Below are positions 1 through 8,648 of a stretch of 16,093 nucleotides of DNA, one piece after another. The translations under genes were made by a program, and so were the position numbers. This DNA is from JAHJQQ01 sp032907525 (GTDB lineage: Bacteria; Pseudomonadota; Gammaproteobacteria; Thiohalobacterales; Thiohalobacteraceae), in the NCBI GenBank assembly GCA_032907525.1, contig JAJJPM010000089.1, forward strand, positions 1-16,093, in the 5' to 3' direction. Each line of letters starts with the position of its first letter. The stretch's first letter is position 1. The notes beneath the pieces are model-generated. The model saw only the letters and a list, made by a program, of their open reading frames with translations. It was not told where the DNA came from and made no database searches.

Positions 1-2
1 TC

Positions 3-3000
3 GCGCTGACCGTGGGCGGCGAGCATCCGCAGTTCGTGGCGGCGTTGGAATTCGCAAACCAAATCAGGCGTGCCTACGGTGATTCAGCTACCGCCATCAC
101 CGTCACCGGCCACTCCCTCGGCGGCGGCCTGGCGCAGCTGGCCGCGGACGTGTTCGGCTTCGGCGGCGTGACCTTCGATGCGCCCGGCATGGAGCAGCTG
201 ACCGAGGGCGCGGCCGCGGAGCAGTTCACCGAATTCCTGACGGCCAATGATCTGAGCTTCGACAACGTCCCGTCCGATCCCGCGGTGTTCAGCAACCTGA
301 CCGTGGCCGGCAGCGTGATCTCCTCGGTCGGAACGCATATCGGTTCGAGGCCGGCGCCGGTTCAGGTGGAGAACGGCACGCTCAACGTCATCGAGCTGAT
401 GGCCGCCTGGACCATTTCGGGCGGCGTCGCGGTGCCGATGCTGATGATGGCCATGAACCAGCTGGACCGGCATTACATGGCGAACATCTACGCCGCGCTC
501 CGGGAACAGAGTGAGCAGGGACAGCTGCTCGACCGGATGATGGAGCAGTTCCTCGTCAACGGCGTGCACGGCTACAGTACGCCCCACCGCACCCTGTGGT
601 CGTTCTTCGAAAGCCTCTTCGACGGTGTGCCGCCGCTGACGCAGAGCCAGGCGCGGGCGGTGATCGCCGACATGGACGCGCTGCTGGCCACGCCGCTGTT
701 CGATGCCAGCCATACCGCCGCGCAGGCGGACCTGCTCAGGGCGCAGGACCGTCTGAAAATGGCGGTGCAGACCATCACGATCACGCCGCCCCTGGACATG
801 TCGCAGTGGACGGAGGCGGCCGACGGGCCCCGCTCGATCTCGTTTCTGGTCACGATCGGCGAGACGCTTTCCCTGAGCGAACAGATCATCGTCGTGGACT
901 TCCCGGACAACGTGTTCGACGAAGACGGGTTCGATCTGAACAATGATTTTTCGGTCACGGGCGCGGAGCGCCGATCGGGTCACTTCGAGATGCGCATACC
1001 GGCAGGCCGGACCTTCGCCGTACTCACATTGACGGCCTTGGGCGATACGGACACGGACGACGAGATCATCGGCCGGCTGCGGTTCACGCCGCAGTATCGG
1101 ACCGCTGCCGACGGCGAGGTGACGCGCACGGTCGAGGGTTTGCGGATCATGGATGCCGGCGTACCGGCGGATCCGGTCTTCGATGCGGAGATCGCCGGCG
1201 ATCTGGTGCCGCTGGATCAGGACGACTCCACGCCGGGCGTGCAGGTCGGCTACGACGAGCTCGGCAATGTCGTCGTCGACCCCGGCAGCAACGACGGGAA
1301 CCGCGCAGACACGCTGTTCGACAGTGCGGGCAACGACCGTATCACGGCGCTGGGCGGCAACGACGTCATCGACGCATGGCGGGGCGGGGACGATCGGCTG
1401 GAGGCGGGCGACGGCGACGATGTCGCGGGCGGCGGTGCGGGCGATGACGTGCTGATCGGGGGCGCCGGCCGGGACATCCTCCTGGGCGGAGCCGGCAACG
1501 ACGTCCTGTTCGCCGAGGATGAAATCGGCGTGGACGCCGCGCGCACGGCCGGCGAAACGCAGGCCGGCAGCGGTACGCGGGGCGACTGGCTCGACGGCGG
1601 CGAGCAGAACGACATCCTGATCGGCGCCGCGGCCGACGACGCGCTGCTGGGCGGCGGTGGCGCGGACACCCTGATCGCGGGTGGCGGCGACGATCATGTC
1701 ATGGGCGATCAGAGCGCATCCCGCGTCGGTACGGAGTGGGCCATTACGCGCGAGGTGCGAGACGATGCGGGCGTGCTGACGTACGTGCGCACGGTCGTGG
1801 ACGCCGAGGTCGCGACCTCGGCCGACGGCGGGGCGGATCTGATCTTCGGCGGCGCCGGCGAAGACTGGCTGTTCGGAGAACTGGGCGACGACGTCATCGA
1901 CGGCGGGACGGAGGACGACGTGCTGTTCGGCGGCGAAGGCAACGACGTCCTGTTCGGACAGGGCGGCGCGGATCGCATCCACGGGGACGGCACCTCGGTG
2001 CCGGCCGGTGCGCACGGCAACGATCAGCTCAGCGGCGGCGCCGGCGATGACGCGCTGTACGGCGACGGCGGCAACGACCGGCTCGACGGCGGCGAGGGCG
2101 CCGATCTGCTGGCCGGCGGCAGCGGCGACGATGTGCTGATGGGCGGTGACGGGGACGACGGGCGGACGGATGCATCCGGCCTGGTCGGTGCGGACGGGAC
2201 GGCCGGCCTCGTCGGCGGCAGCGGGCACGATGTCCTGTTCGGCGGTGCGGGCAACGATTATCTGTTCGGCGACGACGGCGGCGTTCCGGCCGGCGGACAC
2301 GGGAACGACGTCCTGCACGGCGAGGCCGGCGACGATCTTCTGGTCGGGGACGGCGGCAGCGATACGCTCGTCGGCGGCACGGGCAACGACGAGCTGCGGG
2401 GTGGCGAGGGCAACGACACCCTGAACGGCGGCGAGGACGATGACATCCTGAACGGCGGAGCGGGCGCCGACATCCTCGACGGCGGCACGGGCGACGACGT
2501 GCTCTTCACCGATGCGCAGGACCTCGTGATCTGGCGCGCCGGCGACGGCTCCGACACGGTGCATGGAAGGGCGGGCCGGCTCCGGCTGGAGGATATCGGC
2601 AGCGACGCGATCGGCATACGGCAATTCGACGGAGCCGAGGGCGAGCAGTACCTGGGGATCGCGGCCGGCGCGCACACCCTGTGGATCGACGGCGGGTTCC
2701 TGGCGGCCGACGGTTGGTACGGGTTCGCGGACGGCAGCCTGGACCAGGCACGGCTGATGCGGCTGGCGCCGGCCGTGAACCTGCACGGGACGGATGCGGA
2801 CGACACCTTTTACGGCAGCGACCAGGACGACGTGCTGATCGGCGATGCCGGCACGGGCTCCGCGGCCGACGGCGACGACGTGATTCACGGGCAGGGCGGT
2901 GCGGATCATATCGAAGCGGGCGCGGGCAACGACCGCCTCGACGGCGGCGCCGGCGCCGACACGCTGCTGGGTGGAATCGGCGACGACCTCTACGTCGTCG

Positions 3001-6000
3001 ACGATGTCGCGGATGCCGTCATCGAAGACGCCGCAGCGGGCAACGACACCGTCGAGACCTTCGTCGGCTTCGCGGCGCCCGCCCAGGTCGAGAACGTCGC
3101 GCTGAGCGGCGATGCCGCGATCGATGCCGCGGGCAACGTCCTGGCCAACCGTCTGTTCGGCAATGCCGCGGCGAACCTGCTCGACGGGCTGGCGGGCGAC
3201 GATCTCCTGCTGGGCCGCGGCGGCGACGACACGCTCGCCGGCGGCGCGGGCGCCGACCGGTTGTTCGGCGAGAGCGGTCATGACCGGCTCGACGGCGGCG
3301 CGGGCGACGACCTGCTGTATGGCGGGGCCGGCGACGATGTCTTCGTGGCGGCGCCCGGGAGCGGCGTGGACATCGTCATGGACGTCGAGGGCGCCAACGC
3401 GATCGCGTTCGGAGAGGGAGTTACGCGCGAAAGCCTCGCCGTCGCCCAGTACCAGGGCGATGATGGCGCCCATTATCTGCGCATCGGCTACGGCACCGGC
3501 GATGCGATCGTCATTCGCAACGGCCTAGCCGGCGTGGTTCACGAATACCGCTTCGCGGACGGCGCGGTCGTCACGCACGCCGATCTCGTGGGGCAGGCGC
3601 CCGTGCCGCTGCTGATCGAGGGAACGGCGCGCGACGATGTGATGCACGGCAGCGACATGGATGACCGCATCGACGGCGGGGCCGGCGACGATCACATGTA
3701 CGGTGCCGCGGGCAACGACGCACTGGCGGGCGGGCCGGGTGCCGACGGTCTGAACGGCGGCACCGGCGACGATGTGCTGGACGGCGGCCTCGGCGACGAT
3801 GTCCTGTCCGGCGACGCCGGGGCGGACAGCTACCTGCTCCAATGGGGCATGGGCACCGACCTGGTGGTCGAGGACGGCGCAGACACGAGTACGCTCGCCC
3901 TCGGTCCCGGCGTCCGCTTCGAGGACCTGGACGTCTGGCTGGAGGCGAACGACCTGCGGGTGCGGTTCAAGGGCGGCACGGACGGCGTGCGCATCCGGGA
4001 TTACGCCGCCATGCCACAGGTCTGGCAGATGCGCGATGCCGCCGGCGCGACGCGCCCGCTGGAGGATCTCGTCGGGCCGCCGCCGGCCGCCCGCGTTACC
4101 GCGACATTCGAAGAGATCGCCGAGGACTACGGCAACCGCGTGCGGGCGCTGTATACGACCACGCTCGCCCGGCTCGGTTATGTGCCCGACGCGGACGGCG
4201 TGCTGCGGCGCACCGCCTCCGGCGTCGGCACCTCGAGCAGCGGCACCAGCCACTACAGTGCGGCGTTCGCGGTCCTGCCGGTCACGGTCGAGGGCGGTTC
4301 CTATGTGCAGCAGAGCGGACCGTTCGTCCGCGAGCGCACACTGGTGAGCCAGACCACGACCCGGGTCGCCGACTATGACAGTCGGCCGGGCGCGGTCGCA
4401 CTGGCGGGCGGATCGGGCGGCGGAACGGCACGGTTTTATCCCTCAGGCGGATACGCCGGCTTCGAGATTCCGTCGGGGGCCACGGTCGTCACCGTTCACG
4501 GCGGTACCGAGGCGGAAGACGGCGGCGGCAGCCTGGCGGTCGACGGCTACACCGGGGCGATCGGTTCGACCCGGGCGCTCGGCTACTGGGTCTACGGCGG
4601 CGCGGCCCCGGCCGGCGTCGCCACGCGCACCGTCACCCACTCCGTCTATCGCTACGATGACACGCTGACGCTGGAACAGGTGACGGGCAGCGACGGAGAC
4701 GACACGATTGCGGTCCAGGGCCACGCCGTCGCCGATGGCGGGGCCGGCAACGATGTGATCTCCGCAAGCTATCCACCCGTGTGGGGCGGACCATCGCAGT
4801 ACAGCGGGGCCCTCTGGGAATATCAATATGGCTACGGTCTGACGGACAGCCGCGTGCTGGGCGCGGTGCTGTACGGCAATGCCGGCGATGACGAGCTCCG
4901 CGGAAGCGACGCGCACGACACGCTCATCGGCGGCGCGGGCACCGATCGTCTGGACGGTCGCGCCGGCGCCGACACCTACGTCGTCGGCATCACCGACGGC
5001 TGGGATATCATCGAGGACACGGGGCATCTCCATCTGCGCTGGGGCGAGGTGGGCCCGCCGACATCGCCGTATTCGGATTGGTACTACCGCTCCGTCGGCT
5101 ATCCGAATTATATGTGGTACGGGGTCGACGACCCGCTGCCGCCGCTGCCGCGGCTGCAGCCCAACGATTATCTCGCGCTGCAACCGCTGATCGAGGCGGG
5201 CGTCATCGAACGCGACACCGTCGAGTTCGCGCCCGGCATCGCGGCCACCGATCTCACGTTCTCGTGGGGAACCCATGTCTCCGACGGCTCAGGACTCGCG
5301 GTCACGACGCTGGACATCGCCTGGGCGCCGGATGCGGGCGTGCGGGTGGTCATACCTCATTCCGTGCCGCCGGCGGAGGATCCCGAGGGCCCCGACCCGT
5401 CGCCGCCGAACGCCCTCTACTTCCAGCTCGACCGCACCGACGGCCATCTGGGGCGCGGCATCGAGCAGTTCCGCTTCGCGGACGGATCGATCCTGTCCAT
5501 GCGCGACATGCTGGCGCTGGCACCGCCGCCGCCGACCTTCGATCCTCATCGCGACACCCTGCCTTTGGATGGTACTGCCGACGGCAATCTGCTGGTCGGC
5601 ACGCACGGCTCCGAATGGATGAAGGGCCTGGACGGCGACGATCTGCTCTACGGCGGGGACGGCTCCGATCATCTGGACGGCGGCCGCGGCGCGGATACGC
5701 TGTTCGGCGGTGACGGACGCGACGGCTATGTCATCGACGATCCGGGGGATCACATCGTGGAGTTCGCCGGAGAGGGCACGGATACCGCGGGCAGCTTCGT
5801 CGACTACACCCTGCCCGACCAAGTCGAGCGGCTTTACCTGCTGAAGACTGCGATCGCGGGGACGGGCAATGCCCTGTCCAACGATATCCTCGGCAATGGC
5901 ATGGCGAATCTGTTGAACGGCCTGGGCGGTGACGACCTGCTGATCGGCGCCACGGGCGACGACATCCTCATTGGAGGTACCGGCAACGACAGGCTGGAAG

Positions 6001-6416
6001 GCTGGAGGGGCAACGACACCTACCGTTTCGCACGCGGGGACGGACACGACCGGATACGGGACTTCGATACCCACGATCCGCGCCTCGCGGACTACGGCCC
6101 GACGACCGACGCCGTGGAGCTCGGCGTCGACATCGCCCACGACCAGCTCTGGTTCTCGCGCGTCGGCAACGACCTGCGGGTGGGGATCGTCGGCACCGAC
6201 GATCGCATCGAGGTGGAGGATTGGTATTTCGGCGAACGGTTTCACGTCGAGGAAATCCGCGCAGGCGACGGCTACCGGCTGCTGCACGGCCAGGTCGAGC
6301 AACTGGTCCAGGCGATGGCGGCGTTCGCGCCGCCGGCCGGCGGCGAGTTCGATCTGCCGGAGAGCTATCGCGCGGAGCTGGAGCCCGTGATCGCGGCCAA
6401 CTGGCAGGCCGCCTAG
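3..6416 (+). CDS. Giant RTX (hemolysin-type Ca2+-binding repeat) secreted protein with N-terminal lipase-like domain, 5' partial
   Basis: The frame is open to the window edge, so the true start lies upstream; the GTG at 12 is only the first in-window start-like codon (residue 1 below). Residues 33-38 read GHSLGG, a lipase/alpha-beta hydrolase nucleophile elbow with Ser35; His154 (HYMANIY) is a candidate catalytic histidine. Residues about 260-395 are a beta-rich, Calx-beta-like stretch. From about 424 to 2015 come dozens of GGxGxD nonapeptides in several blocks. Between them lie segments resembling the hemolysin-type calcium-binding-related domain, for example around 830-920 and 1285-1360. 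A non-repetitive domain occupies about 1360-1557, and a Tyr/Trp/Pro-rich segment about 1660-1850. The C-terminus (LVQAMAAFAPP...VIAANWQAA) looks like a type I secretion signal. By family knowledge RTX repeats fold on binding Ca2+ outside the cell. Lipase or esterase activity is inferred from the elbow alone. No type I exporter gene is visible. Ends with TAG at 6414. Confidence 0.93.
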   Translation, partial: ALTVGGEHPQFVAALEFANQIRRAYGDSATAITVTGHSLGGGLAQLAADVFGFGGVTFDAPGMEQLTEGAAAEQFTEFLTANDLSFDNVPSDPAVFSNLTVAGSVISSVGTHIGSRPAPVQVENGTLNVIELMAAWTISGGVAVPMLMMAMNQLDRHYMANIYAALREQSEQGQLLDRMMEQFLVNGVHGYSTPHRTLWSFFESLFDGVPPLTQSQARAVIADMDALLATPLFDASHTAAQADLLRAQDRLKMAVQTITITPPLDMSQWTEAADGPRSISFLVTIGETLSLSEQIIVVDFPDNVFDEDGFDLNNDFSVTGAERRSGHFEMRIPAGRTFAVLTLTALGDTDTDDEIIGRLRFTPQYRTAADGEVTRTVEGLRIMDAGVPADPVFDAEIAGDLVPLDQDDSTPGVQVGYDELGNVVVDPGSNDGNRADTLFDSAGNDRITALGGNDVIDAWRGGDDRLEAGDGDDVAGGGAGDDVLIGGAGRDILLGGAGNDVLFAEDEIGVDAARTAGETQAGSGTRGDWLDGGEQNDILIGAAADDALLGGGGADTLIAGGGDDHVMGDQSASRVGTEWAITREVRDDAGVLTYVRTVVDAEVATSADGGADLIFGGAGEDWLFGELGDDVIDGGTEDDVLFGGEGNDVLFGQGGADRIHGDGTSVPAGAHGNDQLSGGAGDDALYGDGGNDRLDGGEGADLLAGGSGDDVLMGGDGDDGRTDASGLVGADGTAGLVGGSGHDVLFGGAGNDYLFGDDGGVPAGGHGNDVLHGEAGDDLLVGDGGSDTLVGGTGNDELRGGEGNDTLNGGEDDDILNGGAGADILDGGTGDDVLFTDAQDLVIWRAGDGSDTVHGRAGRLRLEDIGSDAIGIRQFDGAEGEQYLGIAAGAHTLWIDGGFLAADGWYGFADGSLDQARLMRLAPAVNLHGTDADDTFYGSDQDDVLIGDAGTGSAADGDDVIHGQGGADHIEAGAGNDRLDGGAGADTLLGGIGDDLYVVDDVADAVIEDAAAGNDTVETFVGFAAPAQVENVALSGDAAIDAAGNVLANRLFGNAAANLLDGLAGDDLLLGRGGDDTLAGGAGADRLFGESGHDRLDGGAGDDLLYGGAGDDVFVAAPGSGVDIVMDVEGANAIAFGEGVTRESLAVAQYQGDDGAHYLRIGYGTGDAIVIRNGLAGVVHEYRFADGAVVTHADLVGQAPVPLLIEGTARDDVMHGSDMDDRIDGGAGDDHMYGAAGNDALAGGPGADGLNGGTGDDVLDGGLGDDVLSGDAGADSYLLQWGMGTDLVVEDGADTSTLALGPGVRFEDLDVWLEANDLRVRFKGGTDGVRIRDYAAMPQVWQMRDAAGATRPLEDLVGPPPAARVTATFEEIAEDYGNRVRALYTTTLARLGYVPDADGVLRRTASGVGTSSSGTSHYSAAFAVLPVTVEGGSYVQQSGPFVRERTLVSQTTTRVADYDSRPGAVALAGGSGGGTARFYPSGGYAGFEIPSGATVVTVHGGTEAEDGGGSLAVDGYTGAIGSTRALGYWVYGGAAPAGVATRTVTHSVYRYDDTLTLEQVTGSDGDDTIAVQGHAVADGGAGNDVISASYPPVWGGPSQYSGALWEYQYGYGLTDSRVLGAVLYGNAGDDELRGSDAHDTLIGGAGTDRLDGRAGADTYVVGITDGWDIIEDTGHLHLRWGEVGPPTSPYSDWYYRSVGYPNYMWYGVDDPLPPLPRLQPNDYLALQPLIEAGVIERDTVEFAPGIAATDLTFSWGTHVSDGSGLAVTTLDIAWAPDAGVRVVIPHSVPPAEDPEGPDPSPPNALYFQLDRTDGHLGRGIEQFRFADGSILSMRDMLALAPPPPTFDPHRDTLPLDGTADGNLLVGTHGSEWMKGLDGDDLLYGGDGSDHLDGGRGADTLFGGDGRDGYVIDDPGDHIVEFAGEGTDTAGSFVDYTLPDQVERLYLLKTAIAGTGNALSNDILGNGMANLLNGLGGDDLLIGATGDDILIGGTGNDRLEGWRGNDTYRFARGDGHDRIRDFDTHDPRLADYGPTTDAVELGVDIAHDQLWFSRVGNDLRVGIVGTDDRIEVEDWYFGERFHVEEIRAGDGYRLLHGQVEQLVQAMAAFAPPAGGEFDLPESYRAELEPVIAANWQAA

Positions 6417-6442
6417 GCGCTGCGGCCTCTGCCCACGGCAGG

Positions 6443-6472
6443 CCGGTCGCGGGCACCTCGCCCCGTGACCGG
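6443..6472 (+). terminator. Possible terminator hairpin after the RTX gene
   Basis: CCGGTCGCGGG (6443-6453) pairs with CCCGTGACCGG (6462-6472) through an 11-bp GC-rich stem with one G-U pair and an 8-nt loop, starting 27 nt after the RTX stop. Only three T residues follow, so intrinsic termination would be weak; it may only stabilise the mRNA end. Confidence 0.4.
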
Positions 6473-6512
6473 TTTGGCATTTCAGTGGCCGTTCACCCTG
6501 TGAAACGCGGGG

Positions 6513-6542
6513 TTGTGGAACGGCATGCCGCCCCTCTATATC
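6513..6542 (+). promoter_or_regulatory. Candidate sigma70-type promoter for the PA2779-PA2778 pair
   Basis: TTGTGG (6513-6518) and TATATC (6537-6542) are separated by 18 bp and lie about 40 nt before the ATG at 6581. This is the only AT-rich patch in the 164-bp gap after the RTX gene. It is a motif match by eye only. Confidence 0.4.
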
Positions 6543-6567
6543 ATGGCCGCATTCCCATTCCATGAAG

Positions 6568-6573
6568 AAGGAG
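6568..6573 (+). promoter_or_regulatory. Ribosome binding site of the first PA2779-family gene
   Basis: AAGGAG lies 7 nt before the ATG at 6581. It decides that start over the later in-frame ATGs at 6599 and 6602. Confidence 0.7.
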
Positions 6574-6580
6574 CGACACG

Positions 6581-6973
6581 ATGACTCGTTGGACGGCAAT
6601 GATGCGGCGCTGGGTGCTGGCCCTTACGGCGGTGTTCGGGTTCATGAGCGTGGCGGTGCCGGTGGCGCAGGCGGGCATGATCTCGGTCGAGCGGCACGCG
6701 GCCGTCGCTTCGGAGGCCGCGGCGCAGGACAAGGTGCAGGCCTTCCTGGCGCGCGCGGATGTCGAGGCGCAGCTGATCGGCCTCGGCGTCGATCCGCAGA
6801 TGGCGCGCGAGCGGGCCGCGAACCTCAGCGGCGCGGAGCTGGCGCGCGCGGCCGATCTGGCCGATCAGCCGGCCGGCGCGGGCGTGGTCGGCGCGCTGGT
6901 GTTCATCTTCGTGCTGCTGCTGATCCTCGACATCCTCGGCGTGACCGACGTCTTCACCTTCGTGAAGAAGTGA
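6581..6973 (+). CDS. PA2779-family exported small membrane protein (copy 1)
   Basis: The 130-residue product has a Sec-type signal peptide with likely cleavage after AQA (residues 30-31) before GMIS. A helical, Ala-rich middle follows, including GVDP (69-72). A single C-terminal hydrophobic helix (about 101-120) leads into VTDVFTFVKK at the end. This layout, with QAGMIS after the signal and the DVFxFVKK tail, matches the PA2779 family named after the Pseudomonas aeruginosa gene; its function is not established. The stop codon shares a base with the next gene's ATG (TGATG), so translational coupling with the C39-like peptidase is likely. The usual pairing of the two families suggests a joint role at the inner membrane or periplasm. 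A second copy lies inverted at 8213-8623; the C-terminal halves are very similar in DNA, while the N-termini have drifted. Confidence 0.9.
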   Translation: MTRWTAMMRRWVLALTAVFGFMSVAVPVAQAGMISVERHAAVASEAAAQDKVQAFLARADVEAQLIGLGVDPQMARERAANLSGAELARAADLADQPAGAGVVGALVFIFVLLLILDILGVTDVFTFVKK

Positions 6974-7914
6974 TGCCGATGCGGGCGTGGGCGCGGTTCG
7001 GCCTGCTGGCGGCGGTGCTGCTGCTGTCGGCCTGCGCGACCGCGCCGCGCTCCACCCTGCCTTCCGATGCCCCGGCGATCGAACTCGCCGAGGTGCCGTT
7101 CTTCCCCCAGGAGGATTACCACTGCGGTCCTGCGGCCCTGGCCGAGGTGCTGCAGTGGACAGGCGTGGATGTCACGCCCGAGGCGCTGGCGCCGCGGCTG
7201 ATGATCCCGGCGCGCCTGGGCACGCTGCAGATCGAGCTGCTGGCGCAGACGCGCGCCCAGGGGCGGGTGCCCTACGAGATCCCCGGCGATCTCGGTGCGG
7301 TCTACCGGGAGCTGGCCGCCGGCCGGCCGGTGCTGATCCTGCAGAATCTCGCCCTCGACTGGTCGCCGATGTGGCATTACGCCGTGGTGATCGGCATGGA
7401 CCCGGCGGCGCGCACGGTGATCCTGCGTTCGGGGCGCGAGCGGCGCAAGGTGGTCGATGCGGCGGTGTTCGAGCGCACCTGGGCGCGTTCGGACAAATGG
7501 GCGATGGTCGCGCTGCCGCCCGACGAACTGCCGGTCGCGGCCGAGCCCGCCCAGGCGCTGCAGGCGGCGATCGCGCTGGAGCAGCTGGGCCGCCTGCCCA
7601 TGGCCGAGGCCCTGTACCGCGTCGCGGTACAGCGCTGGCCGGATCAGGCCATCTTTCAGCTGGGCCATGCGAACGTCCGCTACGCGCAGGGCGCGCACGC
7701 CGATGCCGAGGCCGGCTACCGGGCGGTCATCGCGGCGTTTCCGGAGGAGGCGGCGGCCTACAACAATCTGGCGCTGCTGCTCGCCGAACAGCGGCGCTGG
7801 GACGAGGCGGAGGCGCTGATCGAGCAGGGCCTGCCGCACGCGGGTGCGCTGCGCGACGAGCTGCTGGACACCCAGGCGCGGATCCGCTGCGGACGCACGG
7901 GCGATTGTCCGTGA
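6973..7914 (+). CDS. PA2778-family C39-like cysteine peptidase lipoprotein with TPR repeats
   Basis: The 313-residue product begins with a lipoprotein signal (LLLSAC, lipid-accepting Cys21). The C39/papain-like peptidase domain spans about 35-185: PFFPQEDYHCGPAAL places the presumed nucleophile at Cys51 and MWHYAVVIGMD the catalytic histidine at His135, with Asp143 nearby as a candidate third residue. Two or three TPR-like helical pairs fill about 190-300 (AIALEQLGRLPMAEALYR, AYNNLALLLAEQRRWDEAE). Family knowledge gives a cysteine protease fold like bacteriocin-processing C39 peptidases, but here anchored by lipid rather than fused to an ABC exporter; the substrate is unknown. ATG at 6973 overlaps the upstream TGA, which supports coupling; a second ATG two codons on (6979) is possible. 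No strong Shine-Dalgarno sequence is seen, as expected for a coupled start. Confidence 0.9.
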   Translation: MPMRAWARFGLLAAVLLLSACATAPRSTLPSDAPAIELAEVPFFPQEDYHCGPAALAEVLQWTGVDVTPEALAPRLMIPARLGTLQIELLAQTRAQGRVPYEIPGDLGAVYRELAAGRPVLILQNLALDWSPMWHYAVVIGMDPAARTVILRSGRERRKVVDAAVFERTWARSDKWAMVALPPDELPVAAEPAQALQAAIALEQLGRLPMAEALYRVAVQRWPDQAIFQLGHANVRYAQGAHADAEAGYRAVIAAFPEEAAAYNNLALLLAEQRRWDEAEALIEQGLPHAGALRDELLDTQARIRCGRTGDCP

Positions 7915-7932
7915 ACGGGGCAAGACGTTTTA

Positions 7933-8130
7933 GCCACGAAATCCACGAAATCCACGAACGGTATGTGAGGAAAACCCGTCTCTCCGAAACGGGGTTTGCA
8001 GCTCTATACCTGTCCGTGCTTTCCGTGTTTTCCGTGGCCGGGTTTCGCCTTTAAAGGACTTTCGTGGATTTCGTGGATTTCGTGGCCATCCGAAGATCTT
8101 GTCCGTGTTTTTCTGTGTGCTTCCGTGGCT
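7933..8130. repeat. Compound palindromic intergenic element of CACGAAA/CACGGAA units (locus A)
   Basis: The arm at 7933-7958 (three CCACGAAAT-type units, 9-nt period) is a perfect 26-nt inverted match to 8061-8086. Two further arrays in the TTCCGTG orientation lie at 8013-8039 and 8102-8130, so one forward array faces three reverse arrays. Between the arms is a small imperfect hairpin (AAACCCGT against ACGGGGTTT, about 7972-7998). The element fills most of the 298-bp gap between the C39-like gene and the inverted PA2779 copy. Related elements occur at 8649-8859 and 12411-12631. No coding potential is seen. Confidence 0.9.
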
Positions 8131-8154
8131 GAAATGGGTTAGATGAACGGTATC

Positions 8155-8198
8155 GCGCCGGATGTTTTCGGTCGCGGGCGATCCGAAACATCCGGCGC
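8155..8198. terminator. Long hairpin downstream of the inverted PA2779 gene
   Basis: GCGCCGGATGTTTTCGG (8155-8171) pairs with CCGAAACATCCGGCGC (8183-8198): 16 pairs with one bulged T and an 11-nt loop. It begins 14 nt past the TGA of the minus-strand PA2779 copy. Neither strand has a T-run after it, so it may act as an mRNA 3' stabiliser or a bidirectional barrier between converging transcripts rather than as a classical intrinsic terminator. Confidence 0.5.
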
Positions 8199-8212
8199 AA
8201 TGCGGGGATCGC

Positions 8213-8623
8213 TCAGCGCGCGGTCTTCTTCACGAACGGGAAGACGTCGGTCAGGCCGAGCAGGTCGGTGATCAGCAGCACCAGGAAGATGAACACCAGC
8301 GCGCCGACGAGGCTGTCGCCGCCGGCGGGCAGGGTGTCGAGACGCTGGCTGATGTCGGCGACCTCCTGGTCGGTGAGGCTGTCCACACGGGCCTGCGCCT
8401 CGGCGGGGTCGACGCCCATGCCGCTCAGGCGCTCGCGCACGTCGTCGCGCTGCAGGAAGTCCTGCACCTGCTGGCGCTGCGCGTCCGCCGCGGCGCTCTG
8501 CTCGACATAGTCCGGCGTGGAAATCATGCCGGCCTGGGCCATCGGCGTGTACAGCGATACGAAACCGAAGGCGCCCAGGACGAAGGGGGCGATTCGGCGG
8601 CAGGTCGTACGCAGCATGTTCAT
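8213..8623 (-). CDS. PA2779-family exported small membrane protein (copy 2, inverted)
   Basis: The 136-residue product has the same plan as the copy at 6581: a signal peptide ending in MAQA (28-31) before GMIS, a helical acidic middle with GVDP (70-73), and a C-terminal hydrophobic helix ending in LTDVFPFVKKTAR. The DNA of the last 27 or so codons is nearly the same as in copy 1, which points to gene duplication. I start it at the ATG of 8623-8621 because GGAG sits 9 nt upstream and the signal peptide begins there. The longer frame that reaches 8794 only translates the repeat element upstream. Unlike copy 1 it has no adjacent C39-like partner, so it is either an orphan paralogue or works with the same peptidase. 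Family function is unknown. Confidence 0.88.
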   Translation of the reverse strand: MNMLRTTCRRIAPFVLGAFGFVSLYTPMAQAGMISTPDYVEQSAAADAQRQQVQDFLQRDDVRERLSGMGVDPAEAQARVDSLTDQEVADISQRLDTLPAGGDSLVGALVFIFLVLLITDLLGLTDVFPFVKKTAR

Positions 8624-8648
8624 GAGATCGGTCTCCAGTTGGAATTGT

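Noticed and set aside
84..3473. 1129-codon open frame on the minus strand inside the RTX gene
   Set aside because: It is antisense to the Gly/Asp repeat codons; the Val/Ala/Arg-rich repetitive translation mirrors the RTX periodicity and shows no recognisable domain or start context.
1280..6060. DNA tandem repeat or CRISPR-like periodicity
   Set aside because: The periodicity is the codon pattern of RTX nonapeptides in a continuous reading frame.
7933..8130. CRISPR array
   Set aside because: The short CACGAAA units have 9-10-nt spacing, no unique spacers of about 30 nt, and are arranged as inverted arms.
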